64,000 bases of DNA, taken from NCBI GenBank assembly GCA_039707655.1, contig CM077665.1, positions 76,943,954 through 77,007,953 of the forward strand, read 5' to 3'. Source of the stretch: Elymus sibiricus (Eukaryota > Streptophyta > Magnoliopsida > Poales > Poaceae). The position numbers were made by a program, and so were the translations under genes. Each line of letters starts with the position of its first letter. Position 1 is the first letter of the stretch. The notes below the pieces were generated by a model, which saw only the letters and a program-made list of their open reading frames with translations, did no database searches and was not told the origin of the DNA. This document shows, piece after piece, positions 12,525 to 24,610 of this stretch.

Positions 12525-13667
12525 TGTTGGAAATATGCCCTAGAGGCAATAATAAATTGGTTATTATTATATTTCCTTGTTAATGATAATCGTTTATTAT
12601 CCATGCTATAATTGTATTGATTGGAAACTCAAATACATGTGTGGGTACATAGACAACACTGTGTCCCTAGTAAGCCTCTAGTTGACTAGCTCGTTGATCA
12701 AAGATGGTTAAGGTTTCCTAGCCATTGACATGAGATGTCATTTGATAACGGGATCACATCATTAGGAGAATGATGTGATGGACAAGACCCAAACTGTAAA
12801 CGTAGCATTTGATCGTGTCAGTTTATTGCTATTGTTTTCTGCATGTCAAGTATCTGTTCCTTTGACCATGAGATCATGCAACTCACTGACACCGGAGGAA
12901 TACCTTGTGTGTATCAAACGTCGCAACGTAACTGGGTGACTATAAAGGTGCTCTACAGGTATCTCCGAGGGTGTCTGTTGGGTTGGCATGGATCAAGACT
13001 GGGATTTGTTACTCCGTATGACGGAGAGGTATCTCAGGGCCCACTCGGTAATACAACATCACATTGAGCCTTGCAAGCAATGTGACTAAAGTGTTAGCCA
13101 CGAGATCTTGTATTACGGAACGAGTAAAGAGACTTGCCGGTAACGAGATTGAACTAGGTATAGTGATACCGACGATCGAATCTCGGGCAAGTAACATACC
13201 GAAGAACAAAGGGAACAGCATACGGGATTAACTGAATCCTTGACATAGAGGTTCGACCGATAAAGATCTTCATAGAATATGTAGGAGCCAATATGGGCAT
13301 CCAGGTCCCGCTATTGGTTATTGGCCGTAGAGGTGTCTCGGTCATGTCTACATAGTTCTCGAACCCGCAGGGTCTACACACTTAACGTTTGGTGACGATT
13401 AGTATAATTGAGTTATTATGTTGGTGACCGAAAGTTGTTCGGAGTCCCGGATAAGATCCCGGACATGACGAGGATCTCCGGAATAGTCCGGAGGTAAAGA
13501 TTGATATATGTGATAATAGTGTTTTGATCTCCGGAAGGGTTCCGGAGTTCACCGGAAGGGGTTCCGGATGTTTACCGAAGTGTTCGGGTGCAGCAACACT
13601 TTATATGAGCCAAAGGGATAAAGCCCACGAGGTATTGGAAAGTGCAAAAGTAGTTTTGCTGCCGCGT

Positions 13668-13783
13668 AAGCGGTACTACCGCTTGGTGAAGCGGTACTAC
13701 CGCCCGAGCGGTACTACCGCTTGTGTGAAGCGGTACTACCGCCCAAGCGGTACTACCGCTTGTGTGAAGCGGTACTACCGCTT
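13668..13783. repeat. Array of six GCGGTACTACCGC palindromes in the LTR promoter (A, 5' LTR)
   Basis: Six exact copies of GCGGTACTACCGC, several extended to AAGCGGTACTACCGCTT, lie within 116 bp. Each is an inverted repeat around a single central base. The array ends about 130 bp upstream of the TATA box. Copies also occur at 20844-20959, 55139-55254 and 62311-62426 in the other LTRs of A and B. Confidence 0.95.
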
Positions 13784-13912
13784 GTGCGCGGCTGTGCACG
13801 GTTCGGCAGGGATCCGAGTTGGACTCTTTCCCTGCGGGCCAAACCGACCTTGTGCGGGCAAAACCGACCCGGAGGAGGCTTTTACTCCAAGTTTAGACCC
13901 CAAGGCTCAACA

Positions 13913-13920
13913 TATAAATA
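13913..13920 (+). promoter_or_regulatory. LTR TATA box of element A
   Basis: TATAAATA is followed by GAGGGGCAGGGC. It is the likely Pol II core promoter for genomic RNA. The same box is at 21089-21096 (A, 3' LTR), 55384-55391 and 62556-62563 (element B). Confidence 0.75.
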
Positions 13921-14387
13921 GAGGGGCAGGGCTAGCACACGGGACACATCAGGATTTCCCAAGCCGTGTGCCGGCAACCCTAGCCCTCTAGTTCCTCCGT
14001 CATAATCTCCGTAGTGCTTGGCGAAGCCCTGCAGAGATTGTTCCTCACCACCATCACCACGCCGTCGTGCTGCTGGAACTCAACCACTACTTCATCATCG
14101 CTCGCTGGATCGAGGAGGTGAAGGCGTCATCAAGCCGTACGTGTGTTGAACGCGGAGGTGCCGTCCGTTCGGCACTAGATCGGAAGGATCGTGATTGGAT
14201 CGCGGGACGCTCGGCGATTTGGATCGCGAAGACGTTCGACTACATCAACCGCGTTTATTAACGCTTCCGCTTAGCGATCTACAAGGGTATGTAGATTCAC
14301 TCTCCCTCTCGTAGATGCTCATCACCATGGATAGATCTTATGTGTGCGTAGGAAAATTTTTGTTTCCCATGCAACGTTCCCCAACAG

Positions 14388-14400
14388 TGGCATCATGAGC
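14388..14400 (+). other. Element A primer-binding site
   Basis: TGGCATCATGAGC begins two to three bases after the LTR end. It is a variant of the initiator-tRNA-Met complement used by Copia elements. Element B has TGGCATCTTGAGC at the equivalent place. Confidence 0.8.
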
Positions 14401-15666
14401 CGGGTCTATGCGTAGATGAGATCTCGAGTAGAACACAAACGAGTTGTGGGCGTGGATGTATACATATTGCTTGCCGTTACTAGTTGATATTTGATTCGGC
14501 GGTACTGTGAGATGAAGCGGCCCGGACCGACATTACGCGTACACTTACGCGAGACAGGTTCCTTCAACTGACATGTAACTTCGTTGCATAAAGATGGCTA
14601 GCGGGTGTCTGTCTCTCTCACTTTAGTTGAATCGATTTCAATGAAGAGGGTTCTTTTAGAAGATCAAAAAGCAATCACTACACCACGTTGTGGTTTTGCG
14701 TAGGTAAGAACGGTTCTTGCAAACCCGTAGCAGCCACGTAAAATATGCAACAACAATTAGAGGACGTCTAACTTGTTTTTGCAGGGTATGTTGTGATGTG
14801 ATATGGCCAATTACATGATGAGATATATGTGATGTATGAGATGATCATGTGTTGTATAGAATATCACGACTTGCATGTCGATGAGTACGGCAACTGGCAG
14901 GAGCCATAGAGTTGTCTTTAATTATTGTATGACCTGCGTGTCAATCATTAAGCGCTATGTAATGCTTTACTTTATCGCTAAACGTTAGCTATAGTCGTGG
15001 AAGCAACAGTCGGCGCGACAACCTCATGGCGACACGTTGATGGAGATCAAGATGATGGAGATCATGGTGTCATGCCGGTGACGATGGAGATCATGCCGGT
15101 GCTTTGGAGATGGAGATCAAAAGCACAAGTTCATGGCCATATCATGTCACTTATGATTTGCATGTGATGTTAATCCTTTTATGCATCTTATTTTGCTTAG
15201 GACGACGGTAGCATTATAAGGTGATCCCTCACTTAAATTTCAAGATAAATTGTGTTCTCCCCAAGTGTGCACCGTTGCGAAAGTTCGTCGTTTCGAGACA
15301 CGCCGTGATGATCGGGTGTGATAGACTCTACGTTCGCATACAACGGGTGTAAGCCATGTTGCACGTGCGGAACACTCGGGTTAAACTTGACGAGCCTAGC
15401 ATGTACAGACATGGCCTCGGAACACAAGAGACCGAAAGGTCGAACATGAGTCATATAGTAGATATGATCAACATGAAGATGTTCACCATTGAAACCACCT
15501 CAACTCACGTGATGATCGGACTTGAGTTGGTGGATTTGGATCATGTTACACTCGAATGATCGGAGGGATGTCAATTTGAGTGGGAGTTTTTTAAAATATG
15601 ATTAACTAAACTCATTATCTAAGAACAATAGTCTAAGTTGTCTTTGCTATATTTATGTTGTAGATC
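14401..15666 (+). other. Element A untranslated leader
   Basis: About 1.27 kb without a convincing frame lies between the PBS and the gag start. It is nearly identical to the leader of B (55872-57133). Long leaders carrying dimerisation and packaging signals are known in BARE-type elements; no specific signal was mapped here. Confidence 0.7.
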
Positions 15667-18600
15667 ATGGCTCGCGCAGTAGCACCCCTGAATTTTAATG
15701 CGTTCCTAGAGAAAGCTAAGTTGAAAGATGATGGAAGTAACTTTGTGGACTGGGCCCGTAATCTAAGGATTATCCTTACGGCTTCCCAGAAGGCTTATGT
15801 CCTTGATGCACCGCTTGGTGATCCACCCGCTCCAGTTGAGTCTCTAGACGTTGTGAACGCCTGGCAGGCTCGTTCTGATGATTACTCAATAGTTCAATGT
15901 GCAATGTTGTATGGCTGAGAACCGGGACTTCAAAGACGTTTTGAACGTCATGGAGCATATGAGATGTTCCAGGAGTTGAAGTTTATCTTTCAGAAGAATG
16001 CCCGGATCGAGAGATATGAGATCTCCGATAAGTTCTATGCTTGCAAGATGGAGGAGAACGGGTCTATCAGTGATCACGTGCTCAGAATGTCTGGGTACTC
16101 CACCCGTCTGGCTGAGTTAGGGATGCCCCTTCCGCCAGAGGCTATCACTGACAGAGTTCTTCAATCATTGCCACCTAGCTACAAGAGCTTCGTGTTGAAC
16201 TATAACATGCACGGGATGAACAAGTCAGTCGCCGAGCTGTTTGCGATGCTGAAAGCCGCTGAGTCTGAAATTCAGAAGGAGCATCAAGTGTTGATGGTCA
16301 ATAAAACCACTAGTTTCAAGAAAAATGGCAAGGGTAAGAAGGGTAACTCCAAGCAGAGTGGCAAAGCAGTTGCTCCTCTCGTGAAGAAACCCAAGGCTGG
16401 ACCCAAACCAGAAACTGTGTGTTTTCATTGCAAGGGAACTGGACACTGGAAGCGGAATTGCCCCAAGTATTTGGCTGACAAGAAGGCGGCCAACAACAAA
16501 CAAGGTATATATGATATACATGTTATTGATGTGTACCTTACCAACTCTCGTTGTAGTGCCTGGGTATTTGATACCGGTGCGGTTGCTCATATTTGCAACT
16601 CAAAACAGGAACTGCGGAATAGACGGAGGCTGGCAAAGGACGAAGTGACGATGCGCGTGGGAAATGGTTCCAAGGTTGATGTGATCGCCGTTGACACGCT
16701 CGCTCTTCGATTACCGTCGGGATTAGTGATGAACCTAAATAAGTGTTATTTGGTGCCTGCGTTAAGCATGAACATTATATCTGGATCTTGTTTATTGCGA
16801 GACGGTTACTCATTTAAATCAGAGAATAATGGTTGTTCTATTTATATGAGTAATATCTTTTATGGTCATGCACCCGATGTGAGGGGTTTATTCTTATTGA
16901 ATCTCGATAGTAATGATACACATGTTCATAACATTGATGCCAAAAGATGTAGAATTGATAATGATAATACCACTTTCTTGTGGCACTGCCGTTTAGGTCA
17001 TATTGGCGTAAAACGCATGAGGAAGCTCCATGCTGATGGACTTTTGGAGTCACTTGATTTTGAATCACTTGACACATGTGAGCCATGCCTCATGGGCAAG
17101 ATGACTAAAACGCCGTTCTCTGGAATAATGGAACGGGCAAGTGACTTATTGGAAATCATACATACTGATGTGTGCGGTCCGATGAGTATTGAGGCGCGCG
17201 GTGGTTATCGTTACTTTCTCACCTTCACTGATGACTTAAGTAGATATGGGTATATTTACTTAATGAAACACAAGTCTGAAACATTTGAAAAGTTCAAACA
17301 ATTTCAGAGTGAAGTTGAGAATCATCGTAACAAGAAGATTAAATTCCTACGATCTGATCGAGGAGGAGAATATCTGAGTTATGAGTTTGGCAGTCACTTA
17401 AGACAGTGTGGAATTGTTTCACAATTGACACCGCCTGGAACACCACAGCGTAATGGTGTGTCCGAACGTCGTAATCGAACTTTATTGGATATGGTGCGAT
17501 CTATGATGTCTCTTGCCGATTTGCCACTATCGTTTTGGGGTTATGCATTAGAGACAGCTGCATTCACTTTAAATAGGGCACCATCGAAATCCGTTGAGAC
17601 GACGCCATATGAACTTTGGTTTGGCAAGAAGCCAAAGCTGTCGTTTCTTAAAGTTTGGGGATGTGATGCTTATGTCAAAAAGCTTCAGCCTGAAAAGCTG
17701 GAACCCAAAGCGGAGAAATGCGTCTTCATAGGATACCCAAAAGAGACAGTTGGGTATACCTTCTACCTCAGATCCGAAGGCAAAGTGTTTGTCGCTAAAA
17801 ACGGAACATTTCTTGAGAAAGAGTTTCTCTCGAAAGAATTGAGTGGGAGGAAGATAGAACTTGATGAGGTTATTGAACCTTTACTTCAACCTGAGAGTAG
17901 CGCAGCGCAGAAAGTTGTTTCTGTGGAGCCTACATTAGCTGAAGAGGAAGTTAATGATGATGATCATGAAGCTTTGGATCAAGTTGCTATCGAACCTCGT
18001 AGGTCGACAAGGACGCGTACTACTCCTGAGTGGTACGGCAACCCTGTCTTAGAGGTCATGTTGTTAAACAACGATGAACCTCCGAGCTATGGAGAAGCGA
18101 TGATGGGCCCGGATTCCGAGAAGTGGTTAGAGGCCATGAAATCCGAGATGGGATCCATGTATGAAAACAAAGTATGGACTTTGGAAGTATTACCTGAAGG
18201 GCGTAAGGCCATTCAGAACAAATGGATCTTTAAGAGGAAGACGGACGCGGACGGTAATGTCACCGTCTATAAAGCTCGACTTGTGGCAAAGGGTTTTTCA
18301 CAAGTTCAAGGAGTTGACTACGATGAGACCTTCTCACCCGTAGCGATGCTTAAGTCCGTCAGAATCATGTTAGCAATAGCTGCCTTTTTCGATTATGAAA
18401 TTTGGCAGATGGATGTCAAAACAGCGTTCCTTAACGGTTACCTTAAGGAAGAGTTGTATATGATGCAACCAGAAGGTTTTGTCGATCCAGAGAATGCTGA
18501 CAAAGTTTGCAAACTCCAGCGATCCATTTATGGACTGGTGCAAGCATCTCGGAGTAGGAATCTTCGTTTTGATGAGGTGATCAAAGCGTTCGAGTTTATA

Positions 18601-19653
18601 CAAGTTTACGGAGAAGCTTGTATTTACAAGAAAGTGAGTGGGAGCTCTATAGCGTTTCTAATATTATATGTGGATGACATATTGCTGATTGGAAACAATA
18701 TAGAAATGCTGGAAAGCGTAAAGGAATATTTGAACAAGAGTTTTTCAATGAAGGACCTAGGAGAAGCTGCTTTCATATTAGGCATCAAGATCTATAGAGA
18801 TAGATCAAGACGCTTAATAGGACTTTCACAAAGCACATACCTTGATAAGATTTTGAAGAAGTTCAAAATGGATCAGTCCAAGAAGGGGTTCTTGCCTGTT
18901 TTGCAAGGTGTGAAGTTGAGTAAGACTCAATGCCCAGTGACTGCAGAAGATAGAGAAAAGATGAGTGTCATCCCCTATGCTTCGGCCATAGGCTCTATCA
19001 TGTATGCAATGCTGTGCACAAGACCCGATGTCAGCCTTGCCATAAGTATGGTCGGAAGGTTTCGAAGTGATCCAGGAATGGAACACTGGACGGCGGTCAA
19101 GAATATCCTGAAGTACCTGAAAAGGACTAAGGACATGTTTCTCGTTTATGGAGGTGATCAAGAGCTCGTCGTAAAGGGTTACGTCGATGCAAGCTTTGAC
19201 ACTGATCCGGATGACTCTAGGTCGCAAACCGGATACGTATTTATTCTTAATGGGGGTGCGGTTAGCTGGTGCAGTTCCAAGCAAAGCGTGGTAGCAGATT
19301 CTACATGCGAAGCGGAGTACATCGCTGCCTCGGAGGCGGCGAAGGAAGGTGTCTGGATGAAGGAGTTCATGACAGATCTTGGAGTAGTGCCTAGTGCACT
19401 TAACCCAATGACTCTGTTTTGTGATAATACTGGTGCCATTGCTCTAGCCAAGGAACCAAGATTTCACAAGAGGACCAGACACATAAAGCGACGTTTCAAT
19501 TCCATCCGCGATTACATCAAGGAGGACGACATAAATATTTGCAAAGTATACACGGATCTAAATGTTGCAGATCCGATGACTAAACCTCTTCCAAGGGCTA
19601 AACATGAACAACACCAGAACTGCATGGATGTTCGATTCATTACAATGTAAATC
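15667..19653 (+). pseudogene. Element A gag-pol polyprotein, one nonsense codon
   Basis: The frame runs from ATG at 15667 to the stop after 19650 and has the same length as the intact copy in B (1327 codons). A TGA at 15916-15918 truncates gag at codon 84, where B has TTA (Leu). Downstream the frame stays open for 1228 codons from the ATG at 15964: zinc knuckle CFHCKGTGHWKRNC, protease FDTGAVAH, integrase HHCC and D,D35E, reverse transcriptase YVDDILL, and RNase H. A also has Arg where B has Trp in the ASRSxNLRF segment of reverse transcriptase, probably a second damaging change. RNA may still be packaged and copied with proteins supplied by B-like elements. Confidence 0.93.
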
Positions 19654-19689
19654 ACATAGTGATGTGAACTAGATTATTGACTCTAGTGC

Positions 19690-19700
19690 AAGTGGGAGAC
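19690..19700 (+). other. Element A polypurine tract
   Basis: AAGTGGGAGAC lies directly before the 3' LTR start and is the plus-strand priming site. Confidence 0.85.
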
Positions 19701-21562
19701 TGTTGGAAATATGCCCTAGAGGCAATAATAAATTGGTTATTATTATATTTCCTTGTTAATGATAATCGTTTATTATCCATGCTATAATTGTATTGATTGG
19801 AAACTCAAATACATGTGTGGGTACATAGACAACACTGTGTCCCTAGTAAGCCTCTAGTTGACTAGCTCGTTGATCAAAGATGGTTAAGGTTTCCTAGCCA
19901 TTGACATGAGATGTCATTTGATAACGGGATCACATCATTAGGAGAATGATGTGATGGACAAGACCCAAACTGTAAACGTAGCATTTGATCGTGTCAGTTT
20001 ATTGCTATTGTTTTCTGCATGTCAAGTATCTGTTCCTTTGACCATGAGATCATGCAACTCACTGACACCGGAGGAATACCTTGTGTGTATCAAACGTCGC
20101 AACGTAACTGGGTGACTATAAAGGTGCTCTACAGGTATCTCCGAGGGTGTCTGTTGGGTTGGCATGGATCAAGACTGGGATTTGTTACTCCGTATGACGG
20201 AGAGGTATCTCAGGGCCCACTCGGTAATACAACATCACATTGAGCCTTGCAAGCAATGTGACTAAAGTGTTAGCCACGAGATCTTGTATTACGGAACGAG
20301 TAAAGAGACTTGCCGGTAACGAGATTGAACTAGGTATAGTGATACCGACGATCGAATCTCGGGCAAGTAACATACCGAAGAACAAAGGGAACAGCATACG
20401 GGATTAACTGAATCCTTGACATAGAGGTTCGACCGATAAAGATCTTCGTAGAATATGTAGGAGCCAATATGGGCATCCAGGTCCCGCTATTGGTTATTGG
20501 CCGTAGAGGTGTCTCGGTCATGTCTACATAGTTCTCGAACCCGCAGGGTCTACACACTTAACGTTTGGTGACGATTAGTATAATTGAGTTATTATGTTGG
20601 TGACCGAAAGTTGTTCGGAGTCCCGGATAAGATCCCGGACATGACGAGGATCTCCGGAATAGTCCGGAGGTAAAGATTGATATATGTGATAATAGTGTTT
20701 TGATCTCCGGAAGGGTTCCGGAGTTCACCGGAAGGGGTTCCGGATGTTTACCGAAGTGTTCGGGTGCAGCAACACTTTATATGAGCCAAAGGGATAAAGC
20801 CCACGAGGTATTGGAAAGTGCAAAAGTAGTTTTGCTGCCGCGTAAGCGGTACTACCGCTTGGTGAAGCGGTACTACCGCCCGAGCGGTACTACCGCTTGT
20901 GTGAAGCGGTACTACCGCCCAAGCGGTACTACCGCTTGTGTGAAGCGGTACTACCGCTTGTGCGCGGCTGTGCACGGTTCGGCAGGGATCCGAGTTGGAC
21001 TCTTTCCCTGCGGGCCAAACCGACCTTGTGCGGGCAAAACCGACCCGGAGGAGGCTTTTACTCCAAGTTTAGACCCCAAGGCTCAACATATAAATAGAGG
21101 GGCAGGGCTAGCACACGGGACACATCAGGATTTCCCAAGCCGTGTGCCGGCAACCCTAGCCCTCTAGTTCCTCCGTCATAATCTCCGTAGTGCTTGGCGA
21201 AGCCCTGCAGAGATTGTTCCTCACCACCATCACCACGCCGTCGTGCTGCTGGAACTCAACCACTACTTCATCATCGCTCGCTGGATCGAGGAGGTGAAGG
21301 CGTCATCAAGCCGTACGTGTGTTGAACGCGGAGGTGCCGTCCGTTCGGCACTAGATCGGAAGGATCGTGATTGGATCGCGGGACGCTCGGCGATTTGGAT
21401 CGCGAAGACGTTCGACTACATCAACCGCGTTTATTAACGCTTCCGCTTAGCGATCTACAAGGGTATGTAGATTCACTCTCCCTCTCGTAGATGCTCATCA
21501 CCATGGATAGATCTTATGTGTGCGTAGGAAAATTTTTGTTTCCCATGCAACGTTCCCCAACA
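19701..21562 (+). repeat. Element A 3' LTR
   Basis: This 1862-bp LTR is the near-identical partner of 12525-14386 and ends CCCCAACA before the GTTTT duplication. Confidence 0.96.
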
Positions 21563-21567
21563 GTTTT

Positions 21568-21956
21568 ATACACACAAGGTATTCCTCCGGTGTCAGTGAG
21601 TTGCATGATCTCATGGTCATAGGAACAGATACTTGACATGCAGAAAACTATAGCAATAAACTGACACGATCATATGCTACGTTCACAGTTTGGGTCTTGT
21701 CCACCACATCATTCTCCTAATGATGTGATCCCGTTAACAAATGACATCTCATGTCTATGGCTAGGAAACCTTGACCATCTTTGATCAACGAGCTAGTCTA
21801 TTAGAGGCATACTAGGGACACAGTGTTGTCTATGTACCCACACATGTATTTGAGTTTCCAATCAATACTATTATAGCATGGATAATAAACGATTATCATG
21901 AACAAGGAAATATATAAAAACCAGTTTATTATTGCCTCTAGGGCATATTTCCAACA
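21568..21956 (-). repeat. Element H 5' LTR, outer part
   Basis: This is the first 389 bp of H's LTR on minus, resuming after A. It ends at 21956 with the reverse complement of TGTTGG and abuts the cut LTR of element G. Confidence 0.88.
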
Positions 21957-22004
21957 TACTCTACCCTCGAAAACTGTTGTGATCCCTATACTTGTGGGTT
22001 ATCA
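21957..22004 (+). repeat. Element G 5' LTR, 3' end only
   Basis: It ends ...CTTGTGGGTTATCA before the PBS. The rest of this LTR would lie beyond element H, to the left of the window. Confidence 0.75.
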
Positions 22005-22015
22005 AGACCTTTTAC

Positions 22016-22033
22016 TGGCGCCGTTGCCGGGGA
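22016..22033 (+). other. Element G primer-binding site
   Basis: TGGCGCCGTTGCCGGGGA is complementary to the 3' end of tRNA-Asp as used by Athila-type elements. It lies 11 bp after the LTR end, a spacing I recall from this group. Confidence 0.8.
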
Positions 22034-22073
22034 GCATAGCTATATTTGTTGAGTCACTTGGGATTTATATCAA

Positions 22074-23184
22074 TTGATCACTATGAAGAATCTTAAGGAT
22101 CCAAAGACTAAGACTTTTCCCTCTAAGAGGAGGGGAGGTAAGGAACTGCCATCTAGCTCTGCACTTGATTCACCTTCTGTTATGAGTGAGCTTGCAACAC
22201 CACCACATGCTAGTAATCCTGATATGTCGCAAGTTATTGGTGATGCTACCTCTGCTATGAATGATGCTTATGATGATGCTAGTACCATGCTTGATGATAA
22301 TGTGCCACTATGAGAATTTCTTGATGAACAAATTGCTAGAGCTAAAGAGAATGAAACTACTGAAACTGATGAGATTGCTGAAACTGATGAAGTCTATGAA
22401 GCTGATGATGACTATGAAACACCTATTAGTCCTAGCTCTCCTAGGTTTGAAATGCCTAAGGTACCTGAAGGTTATGTTATGGACGAGGAGGTAACTATTG
22501 AAATTCTTTCTTGCAAGGATAGAAACGATCTTAAGAAATTGCTACGCAAGTATAAGGAAAAGAATTTGAATGCTCGAATGAAATGTGATCCTAAGTTTGC
22601 TACTTCACCTATCTTTGTTACCGATAAGGATTATGAATTCTCTGTCGACCCAGAGTTAATTACTTTGGTTGAATCTGATCCTTTCCATGGCTATGAAACT
22701 GAAACTGTAGTGGCACACCTTACTAAGCTGAATGATATAGCCACCCTCTTTGCTCATGATGAGAAGATTCGCTACTATTACATCCTTAAGTTATTTCCGT
22801 TCTCATTAAAGGGTGATGCTAAGACATGGTACAATACTCTTATTCCTGGTTGTGTGCGTAGTCCCTAGGATATGATTTACTACTTCTCTGAAAAATATTT
22901 TCCTGCTCATAAGAAACAACCCGCCTTACAAGAAATATTTAACTTTGTGCAAATTGAAGAAGAGAGTCTCCCACAAGCTTGGCGGAGGCTTCTCCATTTG
23001 CTTAATGCTTTGCCTGATCATCCTCTCAAGAAAAATGAAATACTTGATATCTTCTATAATGGAGTAACCGATGCTTCTAGGGACTTCCTAGATAGTTGTC
23101 CTAGTTGTGTTTTCAGGGAAAGAACTGTTGAACAAGCTGAGGAATTATTGAATAACATATTGATGAATTATGATGATTGTACTA
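22074..23184 (+). pseudogene. Element G gag, N-terminal part
   Basis: One frame runs from the leader to the D insertion with stop codons at 22311 and 22866. It has an acidic N-terminal region (22320-22440, Glu/Asp-rich) and then a Retrotrans_gag-like capsid segment: VVAHLTKLNDIATLF, KLFPFSLKGDAKTWYNTL, YYFSEKYFPAHKK and QAWRRLLHLLNALPDH. The WY..L and F..KYFP..K motifs are the gag hallmark. Element D interrupts it at 23184, and the frame family resumes at 34552. Confidence 0.82.
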
Positions 23185-23806
23185 TGATGGGGATATGTAC
23201 CTAGGGTAGGGTCATAGGCCTGACCTGCATACCCTACCTAAGGATGTTACCCTAGAAAAGTCAAGGACTACGAGGTCAACGACTCAAATCATCAAGACAT
23301 ACAAGTCACTCGACAACATCCACTCGGAGACTTTCCTCATCCACTCGACGGTTACCTTTCACTCGGAAGACAATCAATCATTCGGTCGTATGGTTCACTC
23401 GGATATGCGAAGACCGACAGTCGACAAGGCAGTCGAAGCACCATCTGGCGTTACAGCATCAATGCCCCACTTTGTAACATAGGAGGTGAAGGGGTGGCGC
23501 ACTCTATATAAGCCACCCCCCACCACTAGATGAAGGGGGCTCTGGCTTCTACCTCTCTCTCTTTTCTACTAGTCTCCGGACTTAACTCAGGCAGGGGATC
23601 TGTTCTCCGCTCTCTCCCACACACATTGTAATCTTCGGATATATACTCAGATAAAACAAAGCCTCTCCGGAGCACGAGACGTAGGGTTGTTATCTCCACC
23701 GTGAGAGGCCCGAACTCGCTAAAATACTGTGTCACCCATATGCATCTCGGTAGATCATGCTCCTTTACCCTACCCCCTTCGTACTGTCGGAATCGTTCCC
23801 ACGACA
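23185..23806 (+). repeat. Element D LTR1
   Basis: This 622-bp LTR runs from TGATGGGGATATGTACC to TTCCCACGACA. A CTATATAAGCC TATA box lies near 23503-23513. It is rich in CACTCG/TCGAC words. Confidence 0.88.
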
Positions 23807-23807
23807 G

Positions 23808-23824
23808 TTGGCGCCCACCGTGGG
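23808..23824 (+). other. Element D primer-binding site
   Basis: TTGGCGCCCACCGTGGGG directly follows LTR1. It has the form usual for Tat/Retand elements. The primer tRNA is not assigned. The site is missing after LTR2, where the sequence diverges after GTTGG. Confidence 0.7.
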
Positions 23825-24280
23825 GCATGGCGTCTATCGAGCCATGATGCTGATGGTTTGGTTTATTCATTTATGTTTAATTTCATGTTCATCCTGGTCA
23901 TACTGTTCGTCTTAGCTCAGTAAGTTACTGAAGCATCGCAAAAGGAGGAGAGAAGGCATATCTTCACCCGACACCACGGGCGTGCATAACCGTTCACAAA
24001 CGGATAGACCAGGAGATTTCTTTCTGCTTAACGCAGTTCTCTTATGATCTAATAATCATCATCGATCTAACAAACCCGTTATTTTTCTCCATTAGGATCG
24101 ACACGGGAATCTTGCGATGTATAGATCAAACAAGAGACGAGGATTTCGAAGACTTCCTCTCCTTGTGGCGTGGCGAACGGACGCGCCGCCGTCAGACTGT
24201 GCGCTGCTCCTCTTGACGGAGCACCCCAGCGGTGCAGCCTCCATGGGTGCCGATGACCCGTGCCGCTACGTCGACCTCGG
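23825..24280 (+). other. Element D leader, no gene seen
   Basis: This is an A/T-rich leader followed by a GC-rich stretch. No gag frame is visible on either strand. Confidence 0.5.
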
Positions 24281-24610
24281 CCCACCGTCCGCCGGTTGCG
24301 GCGACCACTCGCGTTCGGCAGTCACTCCGGTGACACGGGTGCTCGGCTGCTCCACGAACCCCTCGCCCGTCCGCCGGTTGCGACGACCGCTCGCGTTCGG
24401 CAGTCACTCCGGTGACGCGGGTGCTCGGCTGCTCCACGAACCCCTCGCCCGTCCGCTGGTTGCGACGACCGCTCGCGTTCGGCAGTCACTCCGGTGATGC
24501 GGGTGCTCGGCTTCTCCACGATCCCCTCACCCGTCCGCTGGTTGCAGCGACCGCTGGCGTTCGACGGTCACTCCGGTGACGCGGGTGCTGGGCTGCTCCA
24601 CGGCCAGACC
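24281..24610 (+). repeat. 82-bp tandem repeat, about four copies
   Basis: The word GCCGGTTGCG (or GCTGGTTGCR) recurs at 24291, 24373, 24455 and 24537, exactly 82 bp apart. Each unit contains CGTTCGGCAGTCACTCCGGT and GTGCTCGGCTGCTCCAC. The period is not a multiple of three, so the frames seen across it are not conserved coding. Confidence 0.88.

Larger units (their letters stand above)
12525..14386 (+). repeat. Element A 5' LTR
   Basis: This 1862-bp LTR runs from TGTTGGAAATATGCCC to CGTTCCCCAACA. It holds the promoter: a six-copy palindrome array (13668-13783) and a TATA box (13913-13920). The short ORFs within it recur in every LTR copy and show no sign of coding. Confidence 0.96.
12525..21562 (+). 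mobile_element. Element A: young full-length Angela/BARE-type Copia
   Basis: The element is 9038 bp long with two 1862-bp LTRs and the 5-bp duplication GTTTT at 12520-12524 and 21563-21567. The order is LTR, PBS, leader, gag-pol, PPT, LTR. By eye the LTRs differ at one position (CATAG near 13273 versus CGTAG near 20449, a CpG change), which corresponds to roughly 20,000 years at 1.3e-8 per site per year. It sits in the LTR of an older relative (H). One nonsense codon in gag disables the polyprotein. Confidence 0.95.
1..21956 (-). mobile_element. Element H: old Angela/BARE-type Copia retrotransposon (minus strand)
   Basis: On the minus strand the order is 5' LTR (21956 down to 11095, split by element A), primer-binding site, leader, gag remnant, then a large gap filled by element F, the last part of pol, a polypurine tract and the 3' LTR, which runs off the left edge. 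The LTR starts with the family-typical TGTTGGAAATATGCCC. It was inserted into the 5' LTR of element G, because bases 21957-22004 are the end of a Gypsy LTR followed by that element's PBS. Its left TSD lies outside the window and cannot be checked. It is inactive. Confidence 0.88.

Noticed and set aside
13524..13991. 155-codon frame repeated in all four LTRs of A and B
   Set aside because: It spans the palindrome array and the TATA box and is repeated only because the LTR is. There is no domain or coding signature.
22016..22033. tRNA-like sequences at the PBS sites
   Set aside because: Only the 18-base or shorter complement to a tRNA 3' end is present, with no tRNA gene around it.
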